A stretch of DNA of 64,000 nt from Spirillospora albida (GCF_000718255.1 NZ_JOFJ01000002.1:1-64000); one strand, 5' to 3'; shown: positions 18,638-26,754, numbered from the stretch's first letter. The notes: a model not told the origin generated them from the letters alone. Made by a program: numbers and translations.

Positions 18638-19279
18638 GCGCAAGGTCCCCTCCCACGACTCCGCGGCACGGAGTACCTGACTGCCCGGCTCTCCCACGGG
18701 AGACGGACCGCCTCAACGGGCACCGCCGCGACGCGGGACACTTACTCTCTCACGAGTTGTCCACAGAGTTGTCCACATGCTGTGCATGAGCATGCGGCGG
18801 CCTGTGTAAAACCCCACAGGGGCTGTGGAGAACAGGCGCGGCAAGACGAGATGTGGGGGATGTGCACCGTGCGCCGATGCGCCACGGGAGTCGTACGGAG
18901 GTGTTGCCGGAACAGGGGGATCGGGACGTCGGGCGCCGGTCGGCGACTACGCGGAAGGTCGGCCCGCCCGGACGACCTTAGACGCATCGCCACCCGCCCG
19001 CAACACGATCCCGCAGGTTCCCCGCCCGCCCCGCGCATCCCTCCGGACAGCCCTCCTCGGGTTCTCCACAGGGCGTCCGGAAGCCGGCTCCGTTTGACCC
19101 CATGCCCGGCCAGCCCGTAACGTGCTGAGGTCGAGTCGCATCGACGGAGATGACGCGTGCCCGCCGCCGCCCCTCCTGGGAAGCAACAGGTGGGCCCCCG
19201 CTGCGGGGGACCAGACGCGGCCCTTGATGCGAGCTATCGAAGCCTTGAATCGAACCCGACCGCAGCCCTGGAGCCTGAA
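18638..19279. promoter_or_regulatory. dnaA-rpmH divergent control region
   Basis: 642 nt without a gene between the divergent dnaA and rpmH. Two perfect TTGTCCACA boxes lie in tandem at 18757-18765 and 18769-18777, 120-140 nt before the dnaA start, the position expected for DnaA autoregulation. A further inverted ACCCCACAGGGGCTGTGGAG lies at about 18813-18831. The rpmH promoter is listed separately. Confidence 0.75.
19094..19123 (+). promoter_or_regulatory. Probable rpmH promoter
   Basis: TTGACC (19094-19099) and TAACGT (19118-19123) with an 18-nt spacer resemble a principal-sigma promoter of actinobacteria. It points toward rpmH, giving a leader of about 150 nt. Confidence 0.55.
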
Positions 19280-19417
19280 GTGAGCAAGCGTACTTTCCAG
19301 CCGAACAACCGGCGTCGGCACAAGAAGCACGGCTTCCGGTTGCGGATGCGCACGCGCGCGGGCCGCGCGATCCTCTCCTCGCGTCGCGGCAAGGGCCGCG
19401 CTCGCATCGCGGTCTGA
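19280..19417 (+). CDS. rpmH: 50S ribosomal protein L34
   Basis: 45 residues from GTG at 19280: VSKRTFQPNNRRRHKKHGFR, then MRTRAGRAILSSRRGKGRARIAV. Length and the highly basic sequence match L34 throughout. It is the first gene of the rightward rpmH-rnpA-yidD-yidC-jag cluster, 13 nt before rnpA. Confidence 0.97.
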   Translation: MSKRTFQPNNRRRHKKHGFRLRMRTRAGRAILSSRRGKGRARIAV

Positions 19418-19430
19418 CCCGTACCCGACC

Positions 19431-19856
19431 ATGCTGCCGTCCGGGAACCGGATGCGGCGGCGGGACGAGTTCACGCTGGCCGTCCGGCGCGGTCGCCGCG
19501 CCGGACGGCCAGCTGTCGTCCTGCACCTGCTCCGCCCCGGCGAGGCCGCCCGCGCCGACCCGGCCCCCCGGACCGGCGCGCAGGCCGAGGCGGGGACTCC
19601 GGCGCCCGGGGCGGACGCCCCGCCGCTCGTCGGCTTCATCGTGGCCCGCCCCGTCGGCAACGCCGTCGTCCGCAACTCCGTGCGGCGCCGGCTCCGGCAC
19701 CTCGTGCGGGCGCACCTCGACCGGTTGCCAGCGGGTAGCCTGCTCGTAGTGCGCGCCAACCCCGCCGCGGGGAAGGCGCGTCCTGACGAACTGGCCGCGG
19801 ATCTGGAGTCGGCGCTCGACCGGCTGCTGCGGCCCGCGTCCAAGGGGCGGAGATGA
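19431..19856 (+). CDS. rnpA: Ribonuclease P protein component
   Basis: 141 residues. It binds the RNase P RNA and helps cleave the 5' leader of pre-tRNAs. It begins MLPSGNRMRRRDEFTLAVRRG and contains the signature GNAVVRNSVRRRLRHLVR (the RNR motif). An Ala/Pro-rich insertion of about 25 residues (around 38-62) interrupts the first part, as in several actinobacteria. It overlaps yidD by four nucleotides (ATGA). Confidence 0.95.
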   Translation: MLPSGNRMRRRDEFTLAVRRGRRAGRPAVVLHLLRPGEAARADPAPRTGAQAEAGTPAPGADAPPLVGFIVARPVGNAVVRNSVRRRLRHLVRAHLDRLPAGSLLVVRANPAAGKARPDELAADLESALDRLLRPASKGRR

Positions 19857-20203
19857 CGAGTCGGCCAGGGAGCCCGCCTCCCGCGGGGCACCCGGCGGGA
19901 ACGCCGGGCCCCGTCGCAGCGGTGCTCATCCTGCTCATCCGCGCCTACCGCCGCTTCTTGAGTCCCCTGCTCGGGCAGCAGTGCCGCTTCCAGCCCACCT
20001 GCAGCGCATACGGCCTGGAGGCCCTCCGGACGCACGGAGCGGCGCGCGGCGGCTGGCTGACGGTGCGCCGGATCGGCCGGTGCCATCCCTTCCACCCCGG
20101 GGGTCACGACCCGGTACCGCCGCGGAAGCCGGCCTTCCCGAACCCGGGCCGCGCGGAGAGCGGCCCCGCCCTAGCAGAGCCCAAGGAGCTGCCCGGTGCT
20201 TGA
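19853..20203 (+). CDS. yidD: Membrane protein insertion efficiency factor YidD
   Basis: 116 residues. The family core is clear: LILLIRAYRRFLSPLLGQQCRFQPTCS is the N-terminal amphipathic helix with the conserved CRF-PTCS, followed by SAYGLEALRTHGAARGG and RRIGRCHPFHPGGHDPVP. Both ends carry Pro-rich extensions. It assists YidC-mediated insertion and overlaps both rnpA and yidC, so the three are translationally coupled. Confidence 0.95.
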   Translation: MTSRPGSPPPAGHPAGTPGPVAAVLILLIRAYRRFLSPLLGQQCRFQPTCSAYGLEALRTHGAARGGWLTVRRIGRCHPFHPGGHDPVPPRKPAFPNPGRAESGPALAEPKELPGA

Positions 20204-21173
20204 CTGGCTGTACGAGATCGTCGCTCAGCTCATCGTGTGGATCCACACCGCGCTGAGCACCGTCGTCCCCGAGGACAGTGGATGGGCCTGGGGCGGTTCG
20301 ATCATCACGCTGACCGTCCTGCTGCGCCTGGTCCTGGTCCCGCTCTTCGTGAAGCAGATCCACGCCTCGCGCAAGATGCAGGAGCTGAACCCCAAGGTCC
20401 AGGCGCTGCGGAAGAAGTACAAGAACGACAAGCAGCGCCTCAACCAGGAGGTCATGAAGCTCTACCAGGAGAACGGCGCCAACCCGCTCGCGGGCTGCCT
20501 GCCGATCCTGGTGCAGATGCCGGTCTTCATCGGCCTCTTCCAGGTGCTGAAGAACATCTCGGACGCCGAGCCGGGTGAGGGCGTCTTCGCTGTCACCCCC
20601 GAACTCGCGCAGAGCGCGCAGAAGGCGAACATCTTCGGCGCCCACATTCCGGACACGTTCCTCAACGCGTTCGGCGCCGACCCGAAGAGCTGGAGCGCGA
20701 TCGCCGTCACGGGCATCGCGGTGATCATCAGCTCCTGCACGACGTTCTTCACCGTCCGGGCCAGCATGAAGCGGCAGCCCGTCACCGACGACAGCAACCC
20801 GATGATGCAGGCGCAGAAGATGATGGTCTTCCTCGCCCCGCTCTTCGGCCTGTTCGGTCTCGGCTTCCCGCTCGGTGTCCTCATGTACTGGGTGACGTCC
20901 AACACGTGGACGCTCGCCCAGCAGCACTACATCTTCAAGAAGTACCCCCCGATCGGCTCGGACGACGCGAACGGCGCCGCCGCCAAGGGCGGGGGCAAGC
21001 CGGGCGGCGGCAGGAGCGGCGGGAAGAACGGCCAGGCGCCGGCCGGCACGAAGACGAGGCTGGAGAAGGACGCCGCGTCCGATCCGGAGCCGGAGGACAC
21101 CAAGCCCAAGGTCGTCCGGAACCAGCCGACCCGCAAGCCGCGCAGCAAGCGCAGCGGCAGCCAGAAGCGCTAG
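20196..21173 (+). CDS. yidC: Membrane protein insertase YidC/Oxa1
   Basis: 325 residues from GTG at 20196, overlapping the yidD stop by 8 nt. It inserts proteins into the inner membrane, alone or with Sec. The Oxa1 core has five membrane segments: near residues 3-22, a helix at about 33-52 containing the conserved membrane arginine (LRLVLVPLFVKQ), then GCLPILVQMPVFIGLFQVL, and two late helices (IAVTGIAVIISSCTTFF and MVFLAPLFGLFGLGFPLGVLMYW). The C-terminal 60 residues are Lys/Arg/Gly-rich and suit ribosome binding. It lacks the large periplasmic domain of Gram-negative YidC. Confidence 0.96.
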   Translation: MLDWLYEIVAQLIVWIHTALSTVVPEDSGWAWGGSIITLTVLLRLVLVPLFVKQIHASRKMQELNPKVQALRKKYKNDKQRLNQEVMKLYQENGANPLAGCLPILVQMPVFIGLFQVLKNISDAEPGEGVFAVTPELAQSAQKANIFGAHIPDTFLNAFGADPKSWSAIAVTGIAVIISSCTTFFTVRASMKRQPVTDDSNPMMQAQKMMVFLAPLFGLFGLGFPLGVLMYWVTSNTWTLAQQHYIFKKYPPIGSDDANGAAAKGGGKPGGGRSGGKNGQAPAGTKTRLEKDAASDPEPEDTKPKVVRNQPTRKPRSKRSGSQKR

Positions 21174-21210
21174 TTTGGACACCGAGCCCGTGCCGGAGAA
21201 GGAGACCCCG

Positions 21211-21696
21211 TTGAGCCAGACCGACACCACCGAGGTCGACGTCCAGGCGCTCGAGCAGGAAGGCGAGATCGCCGCCGACTACATCGAGGGCCTGCTGGAC
21301 ATCGGTGACTACGACGGCGACATCGACATGGACGTCGAGGGCGAACGCGCGATGGTCGCCGTCGTCGGCGGCGCTCTGGACGAGCTGGTCGGCAAGCGCG
21401 GCGAGGTCCTGGAGGCGCTGCAGGAGCTGACCCGGCTGGCGGTGCACCGCCAGACCGGCAACCGCACCCGCCTCATGCTCGACATCGGCGGCTACCGCGA
21501 GCGCCGCCGCGCCGAGCTGACCAAGCTCGGCACGGATGTCGCGCAGGAGGTCGAGCAGGGCGGCTCGCCGAAGCCGCTCGCGCCGATGACGCCGTTCGAG
21601 CGCAAGATCGTGCACGACGCGGTCGCGGCCGCCGGTCTCCGCAGCGAGTCCGAGGGCGAGGAGCCCGAACGCTATGTGGTGGTCTACCCGTCCTGA
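21211..21696 (+). CDS. jag: KH/R3H RNA-binding protein (Jag/KhpB)
   Basis: 161 residues from TTG at 21211, chosen because AAGGAG sits about 8 nt upstream; the frame is open from a TTG at 21175. The N-terminal KH-like half (LEQEGEIAADYIEGLLDIGDYDGD, then ALDELVGKRGEVLEALQEL) is followed by an R3H domain (ERRRAELTKLG ... MTPFERKIVHDAVA). The Jag N-terminal domain of Firmicutes is absent, as is normal in actinobacteria. It is probably a partner of KhpA in small-RNA or envelope control. Confidence 0.93.
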   Translation: MSQTDTTEVDVQALEQEGEIAADYIEGLLDIGDYDGDIDMDVEGERAMVAVVGGALDELVGKRGEVLEALQELTRLAVHRQTGNRTRLMLDIGGYRERRRAELTKLGTDVAQEVEQGGSPKPLAPMTPFERKIVHDAVAAAGLRSESEGEEPERYVVVYPS

Positions 21697-21706
21697 CCCG
21701 ACATGA

Positions 21707-21739
21707 CGAACGGCCCCGGCGTCCCGCCGGGGCCGTTCG
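21707..21739. terminator. Bidirectional terminator after jag
   Basis: CGAACGGCCCCGGC, loop GTCCC, GCCGGGGCCGTTCG: a perfect 14-bp stem 11 nt after the jag stop. Confidence 0.85.
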
Positions 21740-21785
21740 CTTCGCCCGTGGTACGGCGACCTGATGGCGGACGGCACGAAGGAAC

Positions 21786-21819
21786 GGGGGTCCCGCGCCC
21801 TGACCGGCGCGGGACCCCC
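21786..21819. terminator. Second bidirectional terminator
   Basis: GGGGGTCCCGCGCC, loop CTGACC, GGCGCGGGACCCCC: a perfect 14-bp stem 48 nt past the stop of the opposing DUF6458 gene. With the previous hairpin it insulates two convergent transcripts. Confidence 0.85.
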
Positions 21820-21867
21820 GCGGAACTCGGTGTGTACCGCCGCCCAAGGCCACACCGAGCTGGTCTG

Positions 21868-22332
21868 CTAGCGGCGCCGGCGCCGGAGCCGCTCGGCGGT
21901 CGAAGGGCCGGGCGTGTCCGAGACGACCGTCGGCTGGTTGTTCTGCACCGCCGGGTCCTGGGCGATCGCGGGGTCCTGGGCGTAGGCCGGGTCCTGCGAG
22001 CGGTGCCCGTGGGGGATGCCCTCGTCGGCCGGGTGCTCGATCGTGCGCTCCACCCGCTCGGCGGGGCGGCCGGGCAGCGGCGGGTCGGCGATGACGTGCT
22101 CCTCGCGGACGATCGTGCCGGGCTCGTCGCCGTAGGCGGGGTCCGCCCCGGCGATCCGTCCGGCCCGGCGGCGCGGACGCGTGTACTTGAGCGTGAAGGC
22201 CATGCTGATCAGCCCCACGAGGATCAGGATCCAGCCGACCATGTGGATGTCCACGCCGCTCAGATCGACGCGGATGGCGAATGCGAGGATCGCGCCCAGG
22301 GCGATGAACGCGAGACTGACTCCGATACCCAT
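21868..22332 (-). CDS. DUF6458-family two-helix membrane protein
   Basis: 154 residues, ATG at 22332. The N-terminal 50 residues match the DUF6458 pattern: MGIGVSLAFIALGAILAFAI, VDLSGVDIHMVGWILILVG, two membrane helices around a short turn. The remaining 100 residues are polar, with a small QDPA repeat (RSQDPAYAQDPAIAQDPAV) and an RRRRR C-terminus. It is transcribed against its neighbours and interrupts the otherwise continuous jag-rsmG arrangement. Function unknown. Confidence 0.85.
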   Translation of the reverse strand: MGIGVSLAFIALGAILAFAIRVDLSGVDIHMVGWILILVGLISMAFTLKYTRPRRRAGRIAGADPAYGDEPGTIVREEHVIADPPLPGRPAERVERTIEHPADEGIPHGHRSQDPAYAQDPAIAQDPAVQNNQPTVVSDTPGPSTAERLRRRRR

Positions 22333-22502
22333 GTGTCGGAGCTCCTTCCAGGCTGGGGGCGGCTCTGGTTCCTCCTCTACCCGGCGGACGGCGAATATGC
22401 GTCCGGCGCGCGGTCAATCGCGCGCCGCGCCGCCCCGACCGCGTCTGCGCTGGGACGTTGCGTGTGTGCGCCGCCGAAGGTTTTTGTGGAACGATTCGTT
22501 CG

Positions 22503-23192
22503 GTGGGGACTGCACAGGAGGTATTCGGTGAGGCGCTTCCGGTCGCGGAACGGTACGCGGCGTTCCTCGCCGGGGCGGGGGTCGAGCGCGGGCTGATCGG
22601 GCCGCGCGAGGCCGACCGGCTCTGGGAACGCCACCTCCTCAACTGCGCCGTGGTGTCCGAGGCGGTCCCGGCGGCCGCGCGCGTCGTCGACATCGGCTCG
22701 GGCGCCGGGCTGCCCGGCATCGTGCTCGCGATCGTCCGTCCCGACCTCGAGGTCACCCTCATCGAACCGCTGCTGCGGCGCACCACCTTCCTGGACGAGT
22801 GCGTCGCGATGCTCGGCCTCGGCAACGTCACCGTCCGGCGGGCACGCGCGGAGGACGTCGCCGACGAGTTCGCCGTGGACGTGGTGACCGCGCGGGCCGT
22901 CGCCCCCCTCGAACGGCTCGCCGGATGGGCGCTCCCCCTGCTGCGCTCCGGCGGCGAACTGCTGGCGCTCAAGGGCGAACGGGCGGCCGGCGAACTGGAC
23001 GAGGCGCGCCCCGTTCTGGAGCGGTTCGGCGTCCGGGAGACCGAACTGCTGCAAGTCGGGCGCGGTATGGTCGAGCCGCCGACAACGCTTGTCCGTGTGG
23101 TCGCAGGCCGGGAGACGACCTCCCGGGACGCGGTCGGGCGACAGCAACGCGCGCCCCGGCGCGCTAAAGGGTCGAGGAAGAGGTCGTCATGA
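22503..23192 (+). CDS. rsmG: 16S rRNA (guanine-527 N7) methyltransferase
   Basis: 229 residues from GTG at 22503; the frame is open to a TTG at 22458, and neither start has a strong ribosome-binding site. It methylates G527 of 16S rRNA with S-adenosylmethionine; loss in actinobacteria gives low-level streptomycin resistance. The SAM-binding motif is VVDIGSGAGLPGIVLAI, followed by LIEPLLRRTTFLDECV and VTARAVAPLERLAGWALPL. The Arg/Lys-rich C-terminus (RRAKGSRKRSS) overlaps the parA start by 4 nt. Confidence 0.95.
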   Translation: MGTAQEVFGEALPVAERYAAFLAGAGVERGLIGPREADRLWERHLLNCAVVSEAVPAAARVVDIGSGAGLPGIVLAIVRPDLEVTLIEPLLRRTTFLDECVAMLGLGNVTVRRARAEDVADEFAVDVVTARAVAPLERLAGWALPLLRSGGELLALKGERAAGELDEARPVLERFGVRETELLQVGRGMVEPPTTLVRVVAGRETTSRDAVGRQQRAPRRAKGSRKRSS

Positions 23193-24331
23193 GCACGGGA
23201 CCGGGGCCGGGCCGGCCTGACCGCGCCGAGGAAACCCCCCACGTTCAGCCGTCCGGCCCGGCCGGGGACGAGGCCGCGCAGGCCGGTCCCGGCGCCGGGG
23301 CGACGGGACCGGAGGCGGGGGCCGCGCCCTCCGGACATGCCATGTGGGGTAACACGACGTCCGGTACCGCGGAGAACGTCGGATATGTTCCGACGAACGG
23401 TGGCGCTGCGGCGCCGTCCGGTCCGCGCAACGGGCCTGCTCAGGGGGAGTCGGAACTCGTGCGTGAGGTGCTCAAGGACGCCGAGGTTTCACGTGAAACC
23501 ATCGCGACCAAGCCGGCCGGGGGGCGCGGGCAGAAGGAATGGCCGCGTCCGGACCACTGCCGGATCATCACCATCGCCAACCAGAAGGGCGGCGTGGGCA
23601 AGACCACCAGTTCGGTGAACCTCGCCGCGTCCCTGGCGATGCACGGGGCCCAGGTCCTCGTGGTCGACCTCGACCCGCAGGGCAACGCGTCCACCGCGCT
23701 CGGGATCGACCACCACGCGGACGTCCCGTCCATCTACGACGTGCTCATCGAGGACCTGGCGATGGCGGAGATCGTCGTGGCCGCTCCGGAGATCCCGAAC
23801 CTGTACTGCGCCCCGGCGACGCTGAACCTCGCCGGAGCCGAGATCGAGCTCGTCTCCAAGGTCGCGCGCGAGTCCCGGCTGCGCCGGGCGCTCGACGCCT
23901 ACGACACCGACCGGTTCGACTACGTCCTGATCGACTGCCCGCCCTCCCTCGGGCTCCTGACGGTCAACGCCCTCGTCGGCGGGGACGAACTTCTCATTCC
24001 GATCCAGTGCGAGTACTACGCGCTGGAGGGTCTCGGGCAGCTCATCCGCACCGTGGACCTCGTGAAGGCCCACCTCAACCCGAAGCTGAACGTGACGACG
24101 ATCCTGCTCACGATGTACGACGCCCGCACCCGACTCGCGGCGCAGGTCGCCGAGGACGTCCGGGCCCACTTCGGGGACGTCGTCCTCAACACGGTCATCC
24201 CCCGCAGCGTGCGGGTGTCCGAAGCGCCGAGCTACGGCCAGTCCGTCATGACGTACGACCCCGGTTCCAGCGGCGCGCTCGCCTATGACGCCGCCGCCGC
24301 CGAGATGGCGTACCAAGGGGCTGCCAAGTGA
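23189..24331 (+). CDS. parA: Chromosome partitioning ATPase ParA
   Basis: 380 residues. The first ~120 residues are a Gly/Pro/Ala-rich extension; the ATPase core follows with the deviant Walker A KGGVGKTT (133-140), DLDPQGNAS, and DCPPSLGLLTVNAL. The protein binds DNA nonspecifically when ATP-bound and moves ParB-parS complexes. A perfect parS (GTTTCACGTGAAAC) is embedded in the coding sequence at 23486-23499, encoding VSRET at residues 100-104, within the extension and so outside the conserved fold. It is coupled to rsmG upstream and to parB downstream by ATGA/GTGA overlaps. Confidence 0.96.
   Translation: MSTGPGPGRPDRAEETPHVQPSGPAGDEAAQAGPGAGATGPEAGAAPSGHAMWGNTTSGTAENVGYVPTNGGAAAPSGPRNGPAQGESELVREVLKDAEVSRETIATKPAGGRGQKEWPRPDHCRIITIANQKGGVGKTTSSVNLAASLAMHGAQVLVVDLDPQGNASTALGIDHHADVPSIYDVLIEDLAMAEIVVAAPEIPNLYCAPATLNLAGAEIELVSKVARESRLRRALDAYDTDRFDYVLIDCPPSLGLLTVNALVGGDELLIPIQCEYYALEGLGQLIRTVDLVKAHLNPKLNVTTILLTMYDARTRLAAQVAEDVRAHFGDVVLNTVIPRSVRVSEAPSYGQSVMTYDPGSSGALAYDAAAAEMAYQGAAK
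23486..23499. other. parS: parS site within parA
   Basis: GTTTCACGTGAAAC, the exact palindromic ParB-binding consensus, inside the parA reading frame. Confidence 0.9.
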
Positions 24332-25260
24332 GCCAGCCGCGACGCGGCCTGGGCAAGGGCCTCGGCGCGCTGATTCCCACGGCTCCGGTGGCGCCCGCGG
24401 CGCCTGACGAGGAGCCGGCCCCCGCGAACGGCGCGGGCGGGATGGTGCCGGTCGCCGGCGCCCACTTCGCCGAACTGCCGATCAAGTCCATCACGGTCAA
24501 CCCGCGCCAGCCGCGCGAGCACTTCGACGAGCAGGCCCTGGAGGAGCTCGCCGAGTCGATCGGCATCGTGGGGCTGCTCCAGCCGGTCGTCGTCCGGAAG
24601 GCGCCGGCGGGCGAGCACGACTACGAGCTCATCATGGGGGAGCGCCGCTGGCGCGCGTCCCAGATGGCGGGGCTGGACGTCATCCCCGCGATCGTGCGCG
24701 ACACCGGCGACGACGTCCTCCTCCGTGACGCGCTCATGGAGAACCTGCACCGCCAGCAGCTCAACCCTCTCGAAGAGGCGGCGGCCTACAAGCAGCTGCT
24801 GGAGGACTTCGGGGCCACCCACGAGCAGCTCGCCACCCGCATCGGCCGGTCCCGCCCGCACATCACCAACACGCTGCGGCTGCTGAACCTGCCCCCGGCC
24901 GTCCAGCGCCGGGTCGCGGCCGGCGTGTTGTCCGCGGGCCACGCGCGGGCGCTGCTGTCGCTCGACAGCGTCGAGGCGCAGGAGCACCTGGCGCAGCGGA
25001 TCGTCCAGGAGGGCCTGTCCGTGCGGGCGCTGGAAGAGATGATCGCGCTCCGCGAGACGGACGAGCCCAAGGCGGCGCGCCCCGGCCGCCGCAGGCAGCC
25101 GCCCTCCCCCGCCCTCCAGGACCTCGCCGACCGGCTCTCCGACCGCTACGAGACCAAGGTCCGCGTCGACATGGGCCGCAACAAGGGCAAGATCGTCGTG
25201 GAGTTCGGCTCGCTCGAAGACCTCGACCGCATCATGAAGTCCATGGCTCCGGACGACTGA
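24328..25260 (+). CDS. parB: Chromosome partitioning protein ParB
   Basis: 310 residues from GTG at 24328 overlapping the parA stop (GTGA). The N-terminus RRGLGKGLGALIP is the ParA-stimulating peptide. The ParB/Srx CTPase domain has NPRQPREHFD and the nucleotide motif GERRWRASQMAG; the helix-turn-helix is EQLATRIGRSRPHITNTLRLL. The C-terminal dimerisation domain ends LEDLDRIMKSM. It loads at parS, spreads as a CTP-dependent clamp and organises the origin. Five parS-like sites lie within 3.3 kb. Confidence 0.97.
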   Translation: MSQPRRGLGKGLGALIPTAPVAPAAPDEEPAPANGAGGMVPVAGAHFAELPIKSITVNPRQPREHFDEQALEELAESIGIVGLLQPVVVRKAPAGEHDYELIMGERRWRASQMAGLDVIPAIVRDTGDDVLLRDALMENLHRQQLNPLEEAAAYKQLLEDFGATHEQLATRIGRSRPHITNTLRLLNLPPAVQRRVAAGVLSAGHARALLSLDSVEAQEHLAQRIVQEGLSVRALEEMIALRETDEPKAARPGRRRQPPSPALQDLADRLSDRYETKVRVDMGRNKGKIVVEFGSLEDLDRIMKSMAPDD

Positions 25261-25290
25261 CCCCTCACTCGCCCCGCCCCCCGGAACCAG

Positions 25291-25368
25291 CACCAGTTCG
25301 GTGAACCTCGCCGCGTCCATGGCGATGCACGGGCCCAGGTCTTCATGGTCGACCTCGATCCACAGGGC
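25291..25368 (+). pseudogene. Decayed partial copy of parA
   Basis: Aligns with parA 23605-23683 over 79 nt with five substitutions and one single-base deletion: shared landmarks are CACCAGTTCGGTGAACCTCG, TGGCGATGCACGGG and TGGTCGACCTCGA. It corresponds to the residues just after the Walker A lysine through the DLDPQG motif. There is no start codon context and the deletion shifts the frame mid-way, so it cannot be functional ParA. It begins 30 nt after the parB stop. Confidence 0.85.
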
Positions 25369-25375
25369 CCCGCGG

Positions 25376-25594
25376 GCGCTTTCCCTCTGCGGACGCTCCT
25401 CAGGTCCCTCGACGGTCGCGGCCGTCCCGGGACCCGCCGGAACCCCGAGATGCCCAGGCGGATCACCCGTCCCAGCGGCCCGAAGCCTGTGTTCCCGGCG
25501 CTCTTCCTTCTCTGGACGCCGCTGACGTCCCGCGACCGACGCGGCCGCACCGGGGCCGGCGGAACCCCAGGCGCTCAGACGGATCGCCCGCCCT
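25376..25594. repeat. Pair of imperfect ~95-nt direct repeats
   Basis: Copies at about 25376-25473 and 25499-25594, offset 123 nt. Matching blocks in order are GGACGC, GTCCC, CGCGGCCG, GGCGGAACCCC (CGCCGGAACCCC in copy 1), GGCGGATCACCCG versus GACGGATCGCCCG. They follow the parA remnant directly. No coding function is visible. The whole interval 25261-25723 has no gene. Confidence 0.65.
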
Positions 25595-25700
25595 CACGCA
25601 CTCCGAATCCGGATGCAGGGAACCGGCCTCCGTCGCGGACGGCGCGCGGAACACGGGACAGCCGACCCTCCGCGCGGCCCGCGGCTCGCGCCACGGGGAT

Positions 25701-25714
25701 GTTTCACGTGAAAC
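25701..25714. other. parS: parS site downstream of parB
   Basis: GTTTCACGTGAAAC, extended to the 16-nt palindrome TGTTTCACGTGAAACA (25700-25715). It lies between the repeat region and the 3' end of the ligase gene. Confidence 0.93.
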
Positions 25715-25723
25715 AGCGGGTGG

Positions 25724-26665
25724 TCAGCCGGCGCGGGATTCGAGGAGGTCCTGGCAGACGGCGCCCAGATCCAGGTTCGCGGCGCTCACGGCCCGGGGGA
25801 GCAGGCTGGTCTCCGTCATGCCCGGGGCCACGTTGACCTCCAGGAAGTAGACCTCGCCGGACGCGTCGACGATGAGGTCGGTGCGGGAGATGTCGCGCAG
25901 GCCCAGGGCGCGGTGGGCGGTGACGGCGGCGTCCGTCGCGCGCTCGGCGGCGTCCGGCGACAGGCGGGCGGGCGTCACGAACTCGGTGTCGCCCGCGTCG
26001 TAGCGCGCGGTGTAGTCGTACAACTGGGCCGGCGCGATGATCTCGACGGCGGGGAGCGCCTCGGGGACGCCGTCCCGCTCGATCACGCTGACCGCGATCT
26101 CCGTGCCGGTCACGTGCCGCTCGATGAGGGCGGTGTCGCCGTAGGCGAAGCAGCCGACCATCGCGGCGGACAGGTCGGCCGCCTCCCGGACGACCGACGC
26201 GCCGAGCGCGGAGCCGCCCCGGGTCGGCTTGACGAAGAGCGGCAGGCCGAGCCGGCCGAGGATCCGGTCCAGGACGGACGCTGCGCCCAGGTCGTGGAAG
26301 ATCTCCTTCGGCAGCGCGACGGACTCGGGGGTGCGCAGCCCGGCGCGCCGCACGACGGCCTTCGCGGTCGGCTTGTCCCATGCGACACGGCACGCGTCCG
26401 GGCGCGCGCCGACATAGGGGACGCCGACGAGTTCGAGGATGTCGCGGAGCGACCCGTCCTCGCCGGCGGCGCCGTGCAGGACGGGGAAGACGACGTCCGG
26501 CGGGTCGTCCGCCAGCGTGTCGAGGAGGGTGGCGTCCGCGTCGCGCAGTTCGACGGGGACGTCGCGGGCGCGCAGCGCGTCGGCGACGCGGCGGCCGGAC
26601 CGGAGCGAGACCTCGCGTTCGTACGACAGTCCCCCGGCGAGGACGACCACATGCCCGAGTTCCAC
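25724..26665 (-). CDS. ddl: D-alanine--D-alanine ligase family protein
   Basis: 313 residues from GTG at 26665, giving VELGHVVVLAGGLSYEREVSLRSG; AGGGCAG lies upstream. The ATP-grasp fold is complete: LAGGLSYEREVS, the nucleotide loop VKPTRGGSALGASVV, and the metal-binding end FLEVNVAPGMTETSLLP (the family EVN-PG-T-S pattern). It would make the D-Ala-D-Ala dipeptide for peptidoglycan. At 313 residues it is shorter than many actinobacterial Ddl enzymes, so a paralogous ligase role is possible. Two parS sites lie in its upstream region. Confidence 0.85.
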   Translation of the reverse strand: MELGHVVVLAGGLSYEREVSLRSGRRVADALRARDVPVELRDADATLLDTLADDPPDVVFPVLHGAAGEDGSLRDILELVGVPYVGARPDACRVAWDKPTAKAVVRRAGLRTPESVALPKEIFHDLGAASVLDRILGRLGLPLFVKPTRGGSALGASVVREAADLSAAMVGCFAYGDTALIERHVTGTEIAVSVIERDGVPEALPAVEIIAPAQLYDYTARYDAGDTEFVTPARLSPDAAERATDAAVTAHRALGLRDISRTDLIVDASGEVYFLEVNVAPGMTETSLLPRAVSAANLDLGAVCQDLLESRAG

Positions 26666-26714
26666 AAGCTGCCCTTCATGACGATGCGCCGGCCCCTGAC
26701 GGCGGGGCCGGCGC

Positions 26715-26728
26715 GTTTCACGTGAAAC
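26715..26728. other. parS: parS site, triple array copy 1
   Basis: GTTTCACGTGAAAC, perfect. 26 nt centre to centre from copy 2. Confidence 0.93.
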
Positions 26729-26740
26729 ATCCACGCCGCG

Positions 26741-26754
26741 GTTTCACGTGAAAC
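26741..26754. other. parS: parS site, triple array copy 2
   Basis: GTTTCACGTGAAAC, perfect; exactly 26 nt from both copy 1 and copy 3. Confidence 0.93.

Noticed and set aside
16133..19120. A 995-codon open frame across oriC and dnaA on the plus strand
   Set aside because: Antisense to dnaA and reading through non-coding oriC; no homology-like motif.
25345..25836. Possible gene starting MVDLDPQGPAGAF after parB
   Set aside because: It starts inside the parA remnant, continues into Arg/Pro-rich sequence and a parS site, and has no ribosome-binding site.
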